From an uncultured Clostridia bacterium (GTDB lineage: Bacteria; Bacillota_A; Clostridia; UMGS1840; HGM11507): a stretch of DNA of 5,971 nucleotides. The position numbers and the translations under genes are program-made. The notes beneath the pieces were generated by a model. The model searched no databases. It saw only the letters and a program-made list of their open reading frames with translations, and was not told where the DNA came from. This document shows positions 1 to 4,790 of the stretch, one piece after another (position 1 is the stretch's first letter; the number at the start of each line of letters is the position of its first letter). The stretch spans positions 1 through 5,971 of the forward strand of contig CAKRUL010000099.1 in assembly GCA_934403665.1 (NCBI GenBank). Direction: 5' to 3'.

Positions 1-1005
1 TTCCACCAGCATCCGCATCAGCCGATTGCAGTCCTCCCGGCTTTTGCCTGGAAGCCGCGTAATATACAAATGTCCGTTTGCCTGATAATCCGGTCCGGAA
101 TGTTTCAGCACTTCTATCGGCAGACCATCCAATCCTGCATCGTATGCCCGAATAATGTTTTGACGAATCCGCATCATTTCCCGATACCGTTTCAGCTGCC
201 CTATTCCAAGCGCCGCGGCCATATCGGTCATGTTGCATTTATAGCCGAGAGAGACAATATCGTATTCCCACGCACTCGCCTCTTGTTTGGAAAAAGCGTC
301 TTTGCTCTGCCCGTGCAATGACAGAAGCATATATTTGTGGTACAGTTCCTCATCGTCCGCTTTGCCTGAATCGCGCCAGGTCACCGCTCCGCCTTCCGCC
401 GTCGTCAGATTTTTCACCGCATGGAAGGAAAAACAAGTGAAATCTGCCACCTGGCCGGACAGCATCCCATAACGAACCGATCCAAAGGAATGTGCCGCAT
501 CGGCAACCACCACAATTCTTCCGAAGGCCTGCTGAAGCTCATTTTTTGGCTGAAACAGCTTCCTGTTCCGGTCAATAAGGTCATAGATCCGTTCATAATC
601 GCACAGAACTCCCGCAAAATCAACCGGAATGATAGCTTTTGTGCGTTCGGTTATAGCGCGCTCTACCTGCGCATAATCCATCTCAAAGGAATTTGCAGCG
701 ACATCGATCAGTACAGGTGTCGCCCCCACATGGGCAATCACACTGGCAGAAGCCGTGTAGGTGTATGCCGAAGTAATCACCTCATCCCCCGGACCGATCC
801 CCAATATCCGCAAAGTCTGCTCCAGACAGGCAGTTGCAGAACTCATACAAACTGCTTTTTTTGTATGACAATACTCTGCGATCTGCTGTTCAAACCGTTT
901 TGTTTTCGGACCGGTTGTAATCCATCCGGACTGTAAAACACCGACAACCTCCTGAATCTCTTGCTCTGTAATATCGGGCGGAGAGAATGGTATGTACCTT
1001 TGCAT
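1..1005 (-). CDS. DegT/DnrJ/EryC1/StrS family sugar aminotransferase, C-terminus cut off by window edge
   Basis: This is a PLP-dependent aminotransferase of the family that converts keto sugars attached to nucleotides into amino sugars, for surface polysaccharide, lipopolysaccharide or glycoprotein glycans. I translated 335 codons from the ATG at 1005 to the left edge without meeting a stop. The PLP lysine is K198 in SFHAVKNLTTAEGGAV. The pyridine-nitrogen aspartate is D169 in VADAAHSFG, and the N-terminal half has the usual GPGDEVITSAYTYTASA stretch (about 76-92). KCNMTDMAAALG (about 256-267) is another typical block. Family members run to roughly 380-420 residues, so perhaps 50-80 C-terminal residues lie outside. 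The ribosome binding site is a run of five G (1016-1020), ten bases before the start, not a classical GGAGG. The gene sits directly behind a GEMM-I riboswitch and terminator, so its transcription is probably controlled by a cyclic dinucleotide. Family assignment is secure; the exact sugar substrate cannot be told. Confidence 0.93.
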   Translation of the reverse strand, partial: MQRYIPFSPPDITEQEIQEVVGVLQSGWITTGPKTKRFEQQIAEYCHTKKAVCMSSATACLEQTLRILGIGPGDEVITSAYTYTASASVIAHVGATPVLIDVAANSFEMDYAQVERAITERTKAIIPVDFAGVLCDYERIYDLIDRNRKLFQPKNELQQAFGRIVVVADAAHSFGSVRYGMLSGQVADFTCFSFHAVKNLTTAEGGAVTWRDSGKADDEELYHKYMLLSLHGQSKDAFSKQEASAWEYDIVSLGYKCNMTDMAAALGIGQLKRYREMMRIRQNIIRAYDAGLDGLPIEVLKHSGPDYQANGHLYITRLPGKSREDCNRLMRMLVE

Positions 1006-1033
1006 TTTGCGTATACCCCCAATAATCATATAT

Positions 1034-1066
1034 AAAAAACCGCAACCCAGATTTTCTGGTTTGCGG
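1034..1066 (-). terminator. Intrinsic terminator forming the expression platform of the GEMM-I riboswitch
   Basis: Read on the minus strand, CCGCAAACCAGA (1066-1055) pairs with TCTGGGTTGCGG (1051-1040) across a three-base loop with one internal A-G mismatch. A run of six T (1039-1034) and TATAT follow. It lies between the aptamer and the aminotransferase start, about 29 bases before the ATG, so it can only be a conditional attenuator of that gene. Its 3' arm contains GGGTTGC, exactly complementary to the 5' arm of the aptamer's closing stem, which gives an obvious antiterminator pairing. Confidence 0.88.
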
Positions 1067-1147
1067 CAACTGGCTGTCATAACTCTTCGTAAGAGCTTTA
1101 GACCCTATAGCTTTGCGTACCTGCCTTTCAGCAGGGTTGCTCTTATC
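1064..1147 (-). promoter_or_regulatory. GEMM-I cyclic dinucleotide riboswitch aptamer (c-di-GMP-I class, possibly cGAMP-responsive)
   Basis: The minus-strand RNA carries the GEMM-I hallmarks in order. The 5' arm GCAAC (1140-1136) closes stem P1 with GTTGC (1070-1066). P2 is CCTGCT/GGCAGG capped by a GAAA tetraloop (loop 1129-1126). The nearly invariant ACGCAAAGC follows (1118-1110), then the tetraloop-receptor side GGGTCTAA. P3 is AGCTCTT/AAGAGTT (1097-1081), followed by ATGACAGCC. This class senses cyclic di-GMP; a subclass senses 3',3'-cGAMP. The base two before GCAAC, where I recall the ligand-contacting G20, is an A. An intrinsic terminator follows at once, so control should be by transcription termination. 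Recognition is from memory of the consensus; the motif order and covarying stems make chance very unlikely. Confidence 0.9.
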
Positions 1148-1268
1148 ACGTTTTAAAAGCGTATTCCAGCACAGAAAGGAATTTAGCAACCCGCCTTTTT
1201 CAGCCGTTCTGCCCGAAAAAGGAACATTTCACTGACATGAGCCACAAAAGCTCAAGCCCCTGCGCCAC
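1148..1268 (-). promoter_or_regulatory. Unassigned structured 5' leader upstream of the GEMM-I aptamer
   Basis: About 120 transcribed bases separate the predicted start site (near 1269) from the aptamer. I recognise no known RNA family here, but it folds readily on the minus strand. TGAGC/GCTCA forms a hairpin (1254-1250 with 1242-1238). CCTTTTTC/GAAAAAGG forms an uninterrupted 8-bp stem (1222-1215 with 1201-1194). GGGTTGCT (1192-1185) can pair with AGCAACCC (1141-1134), enclosing an ATTCC/GGAAT hairpin (1182-1163). The last pairing uses the 5' arm of the aptamer's P1, so this leader half may take part in switching. I see no leader peptide with a plausible ribosome binding site. Confidence 0.5.
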
Positions 1269-1275
1269 TACTGTT

Positions 1276-1304
1276 ATTATACAGGTTTCTTTCCAAAAAG
1301 TCAA
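1276..1304 (-). promoter_or_regulatory. Sigma-A-type promoter of the riboswitch-aminotransferase unit
   Basis: On the minus strand the -35 box TTGACT (1304-1299) and a perfect -10 box TATAAT (1281-1276) are separated by exactly 17 bases. The predicted start site is near 1269, giving a leader of about 264 bases to the aminotransferase ATG. The -10 box lies inside a small dyad, CTGT-6-ACAG (1271-1284), which could be an operator or chance. The promoter begins about 75 bases after the stop codon of the phosphofructokinase gene on the same strand, with no obvious terminator between them, so read-through from the upstream operon would also pass through the riboswitch. Confidence 0.88.
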
Positions 1305-1379
1305 TATGTGAATTCATGGCAAGGACGGCGTCGGCGGTACCTCGGACAGAACCGCGCAAAAGATTTTCACACAGTTCTT

Positions 1380-2594
1380 CTATTCTCTGGTGCAGAAAGA
1401 AATCATTCCGTTTTTGCAGATCAATTCCGGCTCTCCCTGAATCAAGGGCAAGGCATAGTCAAAAAATGCTTCAGTCACACCGGAGCCGTCTTTGGCAATC
1501 ATCGACATGGGCATTTTCTTTTCCAGATTTGCAATATCTGCAACAGGCTTCGGTGTATAGTTAATTTCATACCGAGCAGTATTTTTCCGGTCAAAGCAAA
1601 TCATAAAACCGTTTTCTCCTCGCTCCAGACATTCCACTGCCTTTTCTCCTGCCCGGAAAGCTTCCTCCACATCCTGCCGTGCCGCACCCTGCGAAAAACA
1701 TCTCTGCAGAGTGTTCAGCTCAACCGTGCGTGTTTTATACCCCAGATTCTTTTTGATATAATGCTCCAGCGTGCGCCCGGCGCCGCCCAGAACAGCATGT
1801 GCAAACGGGTCATTCGGATTATATTTCTTATGAGAATACTCACAAATATAGGTGCCGTTTTCATCCTTGATTCCTTCCGAGATTGCCACAACCAAACTCT
1901 TGCTGGTTTTGTTTTTCTGCTCAAGCTGTTTCAGAAATTCATCCATCTCAAAAGGAACCTCCGGCAAACAGATCATATCCGCTCCGCAGAACTCCCCGTC
2001 TTTTGCCAGACAGGCAGCTCCGGTAAGCCAGCCTGCATTGCGACCCATCACTTCCACCAAGGTCACGGAATCAATATCATACACTTTGGAATCCAAGGTA
2101 AGCTGACGGACGGCATTCGCCACAAATTTCGCCGCAGAGCCATACCCCGGTGTATGATCGGTGCCTGCCAGATCATTGTCTATGGTTTTCGGAACGCCGG
2201 CAATTTTCAGATGCTTTCCTGTTTTCCGCGCATAGCTGGAAAGCTTGTCCACCGTATCCATCGAATCGTTTCCGCCGATATACAAAAAGAACTCAATATC
2301 ATATTTTTGAAAAACCGAAAAAATCGTTTCATAAACCGCTTCCTCTTGATCCTCCGGAAGCTTTTTCCGGCACGACCCCAAATAGGAAGAAGGTGTCTGT
2401 TTCAAAAGCTGAAGCAGTCTTTCATCTTCAAATCGATCCAACCCTATGATATGCTCCGCAATCACACCGTCTATTCCGTTCACCGCGCCGTACACCTTGC
2501 GTCCGCTTTTCAGACCTGCACGCACAACGCCTGCAAGCGATGCATTGATAACCGCTGTCGGTCCGCCCGATTGCCCAACCAATAAATTCCCCAT
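1380..2594 (-). CDS. pfp: Pyrophosphate-dependent 6-phosphofructokinase (PPi-fructose-6-phosphate 1-phosphotransferase)
   Basis: This cytosolic enzyme reversibly phosphorylates fructose 6-phosphate to fructose 1,6-bisphosphate using pyrophosphate, in glycolysis and gluconeogenesis. The 404-residue product shows the N-terminal GQSGGPTAVIN loop (7-17), GGNDS (107-111), PKTIDNDL with the catalytic base D139 (135-142), and MGRNAGWL (183-190). Asp110 replaces the glycine of ATP enzymes (GGDGS) and Lys136 precedes TIDND; both mark the pyrophosphate type. The first Asp of the usual GGDDS is Asn109, a variant I recall from clostridial members. The C-terminus YALPLIQGEPE is typical, so length and ends look complete. 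AAAGGAG (2612-2606) lies 11 bases before the ATG and overlaps the stop codon of the upstream amidohydrolase, so the two should be co-transcribed and possibly translationally coupled. The family is near certain; the phosphoryl donor is inferred from the two residues named. Confidence 0.95.
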   Translation of the reverse strand: MGNLLVGQSGGPTAVINASLAGVVRAGLKSGRKVYGAVNGIDGVIAEHIIGLDRFEDERLLQLLKQTPSSYLGSCRKKLPEDQEEAVYETIFSVFQKYDIEFFLYIGGNDSMDTVDKLSSYARKTGKHLKIAGVPKTIDNDLAGTDHTPGYGSAAKFVANAVRQLTLDSKVYDIDSVTLVEVMGRNAGWLTGAACLAKDGEFCGADMICLPEVPFEMDEFLKQLEQKNKTSKSLVVAISEGIKDENGTYICEYSHKKYNPNDPFAHAVLGGAGRTLEHYIKKNLGYKTRTVELNTLQRCFSQGAARQDVEEAFRAGEKAVECLERGENGFMICFDRKNTARYEINYTPKPVADIANLEKKMPMSMIAKDGSGVTEAFFDYALPLIQGEPELICKNGMISFCTRE

Positions 2595-2610
2595 TGTTTT
2601 TCTTTCTCCT

Positions 2611-3771
2611 TTAGATAATGATTTTACCTTCTATAATCACCTGCGTCACACGAGCCATAATGTCCAGCGGCTGTTTGTCAAACACTGCAACATCTGCATG
2701 CTTTCCCACCTTCAGAGAACCGACAAGATCCCCGATTCCGGCATGCTTCGCAGGATTGATTGTGATGGCCTCCAAAGCCTTTTGATATGCCATTCCCTCC
2801 CGCCATGCCAAGGTGGCACAAAGAGACAAATACTGAATCGGGATAACCGGATGATCGGTGATTAACGCAATATCCAGCCCCGTTTCGGACAGCTCCTTCG
2901 GCGTTTGAAAAGACAAATTTTTCAATTCCGGCTTTGAGCGGTCGCAAAGACACGGTCCCACCAGACATTTTGCTTTCAGCTCACGGAGCTCCTCTTTGAT
3001 CAGGCGTCCATCGGTGCAATGATCCAAGGTATAATCCAAGTGAAATTCCTCGGCGATCCGCACAGCCGTCATCATATCGTCTGCCCTGTGTGCGTGTGCC
3101 TTCAGCGGAATTTCCCTGCGTAAAAGAGGAAGCAGACTCTCGCACTTTGCATCATATTCCGGTCTTTCTGCATCCTCCTCCCCGTTTTCAAATTTCTCAA
3201 CCGCCTTCCGGTATTCCTTCGCTTTGAACAGCTGTTCGCGAATCAGGGCAGCGGTTGCCATCCGGGTCACAGGCGGCTGATTTTTCTCATGATAAACACT
3301 TTTCGGGTTTTCGCCAAAAGCACATTTGATTGCCGCAGGATTTTTCAGAATCATCCGATCCACCCATTTGCCGTGAGTTTTCATGGCAACAAAGCTTCCG
3401 CCCATCGCATTGGCACTGCCCGGTCCGGTCACCACGGTTGTGACCCCTGCCCGCCATGCCTCCTCGAAACTATGGTCAAACGGGTTGATGCCGTCAATGG
3501 CACGAAGATGCGGTGTCACCGGATCGGAATCCTCATTGATGTCATCTCCCTCAAATCCGAGTGCATCCTCCATCAGCCCGATATGACAATGAGCCTCCAC
3601 CAATCCCGGCAAAACAAACTGCCCGGAGGCGTCAATCACCTCATCCTCATCGGCAGGACAGTCTTTCATATCGCCCAGCTCCACAATCCATTTGCCCTCT
3701 GTGCGAAGAAACCCCTTTTCAATTCTTTTTCCCTCATCCATCGTCAGGATGGTTCCGTTTTTGATTAACAT
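2611..3771 (-). CDS. Metal-dependent amidohydrolase (COG1228-type, imidazolonepropionase-like)
   Basis: This is a 386-residue member of the amidohydrolase superfamily, which hydrolyses C-N bonds in cyclic or acyclic amides with one or two metal ions in a TIM barrel. An N-terminal beta segment (MLIKNGTILTMDEGKRIEKG) leads into PGLVEAHCHIG with metal ligands H61 and H63. Further candidate ligands are H226 and H228 in LKAHAHRADD, H251 in LDHCTDG, and D306 in LITDHPV. The C-terminus (GSLKVGKHADVAVFDKQPLD) is the usual return to the beta sandwich. I chose the ATG at 3771 because the fold begins there and GGAG (3783-3780) stands 8 bases upstream. An ATG at 3801 also has GGAG, 6 bases away, and would add 10 residues. 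The substrate is unknown: imidazolonepropionase itself is not supported, as no other histidine-degradation gene is present. It is first in an operon with the phosphofructokinase. Confidence 0.9.
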   Translation of the reverse strand: MLIKNGTILTMDEGKRIEKGFLRTEGKWIVELGDMKDCPADEDEVIDASGQFVLPGLVEAHCHIGLMEDALGFEGDDINEDSDPVTPHLRAIDGINPFDHSFEEAWRAGVTTVVTGPGSANAMGGSFVAMKTHGKWVDRMILKNPAAIKCAFGENPKSVYHEKNQPPVTRMATAALIREQLFKAKEYRKAVEKFENGEEDAERPEYDAKCESLLPLLRREIPLKAHAHRADDMMTAVRIAEEFHLDYTLDHCTDGRLIKEELRELKAKCLVGPCLCDRSKPELKNLSFQTPKELSETGLDIALITDHPVIPIQYLSLCATLAWREGMAYQKALEAITINPAKHAGIGDLVGSLKVGKHADVAVFDKQPLDIMARVTQVIIEGKIII

Positions 3772-3822
3772 CGTTTTCTCTCCGTTATCTTGTACTGTCA
3801 TGTTCTTCTCCGCATTCTTTCC

Positions 3823-3840
3823 CTCTTTTTCATGAAAGAG
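3823..3840. repeat. Inverted repeat in the amidohydrolase leader
   Basis: CTCTTT (3823-3828) is complementary to AAAGAG (3835-3840), and the centre contains the palindrome TTTCATGAAA (3828-3837). It lies about 50 bases before the chosen start of the amidohydrolase. A similar dyad, TCTTTTTC-T-ATGAAAGA, sits in the leader of the lipoprotein gene at 5834-5852. It could be an operator or an RNA hairpin; the sequence does not decide. Confidence 0.4.
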
Positions 3841-3854
3841 AAGTGGAAACGAAA

Positions 3855-3873
3855 AGAACAAATACGCTGTTCT
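3855..3873. repeat. Inverted repeat AGAACA-7-TGTTCT in the amidohydrolase leader
   Basis: AGAACA (3855-3860) and TGTTCT (3868-3873) are exact complements separated by seven bases. On the minus strand the stem is followed by TTTCG, too short a T run for a good terminator. It does not match the Gram-positive LexA box, whose half-sites are only four bases apart. It lies five bases from a second dyad at 3879-3891. Confidence 0.35.
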
Positions 3874-3878
3874 ATGTG

Positions 3879-3891
3879 CTTGTAATACAAG
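3879..3891. promoter_or_regulatory. Possible GntR-family operator CTTGTAATACAAG
   Basis: This is a perfect dyad, CTTGTA and TACAAG around one central base. It fits TNGTNNNACNA, the operator consensus known for the FadR branch of GntR regulators. It lies about 40 bases downstream of the predicted start site of the amidohydrolase-phosphofructokinase operon, where a bound repressor could block elongation. No regulator gene is visible in the window, so the assignment rests on the motif alone. Confidence 0.4.
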
Positions 3892-3900
3892 AGATTTTTC

Positions 3901-3926
3901 GCCGACAGAAACGCCTTCCCGTCGGC
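3901..3926 (-). promoter_or_regulatory. GC-rich hairpin near the 5' end of the amidohydrolase transcript
   Basis: In the minus-strand RNA GCCGAC (3926-3921) pairs with GTCGGC (3906-3901), extended by a G-U pair, around a loop of 12 bases. It begins about five bases from the predicted transcript start. It could protect the 5' end or belong to a larger regulatory fold. No T run follows, so it is not a terminator. Confidence 0.4.
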
Positions 3927-3937
3927 TCTGTAGTTTT

Positions 3938-3966
3938 ATTATAACATCCGACAAAGAAAAAATCTA
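3938..3966 (-). promoter_or_regulatory. Extended -10 promoter of the amidohydrolase-phosphofructokinase operon
   Basis: On the minus strand a perfect TATAAT (3943-3938) is preceded by TGT, the extended -10 element. The -35 position at a 17-base spacing reads TAGATT (3966-3961), a poor match that the extended -10 may compensate for. The predicted start site is near 3931, giving a leader of about 160 bases to the chosen ATG. No better promoter is visible between here and the gene. Confidence 0.65.
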
Positions 3967-4029
3967 CCATTTCACCGGATTTTTCGGGAAGAAAATATCT
4001 TGTAGCGCAAACTTTTCGGCACGAAATTC

Positions 4030-4059
4030 TTATTTTTAAATTGCTGAAAATAAAAATAA
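4030..4059. repeat. A/T-rich inverted repeat upstream of the tRNA promoter
   Basis: TTATTTTTA (4030-4038) and TAAAAATAA (4051-4059) are exact complements, 12 bases apart. The right arm and the A run after it end just before the -35 box of the tRNA promoter, the position of an UP element that contacts the RNA polymerase alpha subunit. Low sequence complexity makes the dyad itself weak evidence; the rest of 3967-4066 shows nothing I recognise. Confidence 0.35.
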
Positions 4060-4066
4060 AAAAGTA

Positions 4067-4095
4067 TTGCAATCCCCTCCGAATTGTGTTATAAT
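4067..4095 (+). promoter_or_regulatory. Promoter of tRNA-Glu
   Basis: TTGCAA (4067-4072) and a perfect TATAAT (4090-4095) are 17 bases apart, with TGT just before the -10 box adding an extended -10 element. A/T-rich DNA precedes the -35. The predicted start site near 4102 leaves about 68 bases of 5' precursor before the mature tRNA. Confidence 0.85.
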
Positions 4096-4169
4096 CATTT
4101 CAAGCAAAAGAAGTAACTGTGTCATCGAAAAGAAAAACAGTCAATCTTGTTTTTAAAAACGGAAGAAAC

Positions 4170-4244
4170 GGCCCGTTGGTCAAGCGGTTAAGACTCCGCC
4201 CTTTCACGGCGGCATCACGAGTTCGAATCTCGTACGGGTCACCA
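4170..4244 (+). tRNA. tRNA-Glu (anticodon TTC), CCA encoded
   Basis: The 75-base gene folds as a standard cloverleaf. The acceptor stem is GGCCCGT with ACGGGTC, including one G-T pair. The anticodon stem CCGCC/GGCGG carries the loop CTTTCAC with anticodon TTC, which reads GAA and GAG. The T arm ACGAG-TTCGAAT-CTCGT carries the invariant TTCGA. Discriminator A and an encoded CCA (4242-4244) close the gene. It has its own promoter and terminator and is a single-gene unit. It is the only plus-strand gene in the window. Confidence 0.98.
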
Positions 4245-4246
4245 CG

Positions 4247-4277
4247 TCGGAATGGACTTTGCTCCATTCCGATTTTT
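4247..4277 (+). terminator. Intrinsic terminator of tRNA-Glu
   Basis: TCGGAATGGA (4247-4256) and TCCATTCCGA (4263-4272) form a perfect 10-bp stem with a CTTTGC loop, followed by TTTTTC. It begins two bases after the CCA end. Most of it lies inside a 56-base segment that is repeated at 4623-4678. Confidence 0.93.
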
Positions 4278-4305
4278 CTTATGCAGAAAAATCAGTCATA
4301 CGCTC
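4250..4305 (+). repeat. 56-bp perfect direct repeat, copy 1 (terminator cassette behind tRNA-Glu)
   Basis: These 56 bases recur without a mismatch at 4623-4678, 373 bases to the right. The unit holds most of the tRNA terminator plus a second perfect hairpin, GATTTTTC (4271-4278) with GAAAAATC (4286-4293), which overlaps the first stem by two bases and contains its T run. The tRNA sequence itself is not part of the repeat. Confidence 0.93.
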
Positions 4306-4619
4306 CGTCATTCCTCCTTTTCGCAAAAAGGCACGCTCTGTTCATCTGTTCGGTTGCAAGCGCCCTCACGACGTCTCACTGTCGCTATCACCTTTTTGCG
4401 AGGAAAGCGCTTTTAGTGCATATATATTTATATTATTCGATTTTTATTGATTCCCTCTTCGCTTGAATTTTAGATGTCGTTTTATGAAAAGTAATAAGGA
4501 ATGAGAAAAGTACAACCTCGCTTTTGCGCGTTTGAAATTCAAAAGAAATGATCTCGTTTTTATGCATGTGATACAGATAGGAATAACGGCATCCCTCTAT
4601 CAGGAACACAATAGCCTCA
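4306..4619. other. Intergenic stretch between the two repeat copies, no recognisable gene
   Basis: About 314 bases hold no open reading frame with a credible start and ribosome binding site on either strand. TCGCAAAAAGG (4321-4331) is exactly complementary to CCTTTTTGCGA (4391-4401), an 11-bp long-range stem. TTTGAAATTCAAA (4531-4543) is a short palindrome. The part after about 4405 is A/T-rich. I see no convincing promoter. It could be relic DNA left by duplication or insertion, or a small RNA bounded by the second terminator copy; the sequence does not decide. Confidence 0.5.
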
Positions 4620-4650
4620 TCAGAATGGACTTTGCTCCATTCCGATTTTT
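4620..4650 (+). terminator. Second copy of the tRNA-type terminator, with no gene in front of it
   Basis: TCAGAATGGA (4620-4629) pairs with TCCATTCCGA (4636-4645) with one A-C mismatch, then a run of five T. The distal part is identical to the tRNA-Glu terminator. No plus-strand gene is visible between the two terminators, so it is either a leftover of duplication or ends an unrecognised transcript. It may also limit plus-strand read-through into the lipoprotein gene. Confidence 0.7.
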
Positions 4651-4678
4651 CTTATGCAGAAAAATCAGTCATACGCTC
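4623..4678 (+). repeat. 56-bp perfect direct repeat, copy 2
   Basis: Identical to 4250-4305. Upstream identity ends at the base before the first G, and downstream identity decays after CGCTC. It carries the same pair of hairpins as copy 1 but has no tRNA in front of it. Confidence 0.93.
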
Positions 4679-4690
4679 TGTTAAATTGAC

Positions 4691-4723
4691 AAAAAGGACA
4701 ATGTGCATTGCACACTGCCCTTT
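4691..4723 (-). terminator. Intrinsic terminator of the lipoprotein gene
   Basis: On the minus strand AAAGGGCAGTGTGC (4723-4710) pairs with GCACATTGTCCTTT (4706-4693) around an AAT loop. All 14 positions pair, two of them as G-U, and five T follow (4695-4691). On the plus strand those two positions are A-C mismatches and the T run is shorter, so it acts mainly on minus-strand transcripts. It lies about 70 bases after the lipoprotein stop; small hairpins at 4744-4756 and in TTCGGTATTTCCGAA precede it. Confidence 0.88.
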
Positions 4724-4790
4724 ACTCTCTATTCTTCTCTGCTCTCCTGCAAGGAGAAGGTTTCGGTATTTCCGAATCCAAGGAACGGTT

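Noticed and set aside
890..1189. Minus-strand open frame of 99 codons
   Set aside because: It runs across the riboswitch, its terminator and the out-of-frame start of the aminotransferase; the RNA structure explains the region.
1374..1400. Programmed -1 frameshift at CAAAAAC near the end of the phosphofructokinase
   Set aside because: The heptamer does not fit X XXY YYZ, the protein already has a normal family C-terminus, and no strong downstream hairpin is placed to stimulate slippage.
1308..2585. Long plus-strand open frame of 425 codons
   Set aside because: It lies antisense to the phosphofructokinase, has a Cys/His/Arg/Phe-rich composition without domains, and is the mirror of a strongly conserved gene.
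3772..3954. N-terminal extension of the amidohydrolase to an ATG at 3954
   Set aside because: The extension would start upstream of the predicted transcription start, covers the promoter and inverted repeats, and adds 61 residues before the family's usual first strand.
4119..4466. Plus-strand open frame of 115 codons
   Set aside because: It reads straight through tRNA-Glu and its terminator. Part of its peptide recurs at 4632 only because of the 56-bp DNA repeat.
4250..4678. Attachment-site pair of an integrated element at the tRNA
   Set aside because: The repeat starts after the tRNA 3' end, the enclosed segment is only about 314 bases, and no integrase or cargo gene is present.
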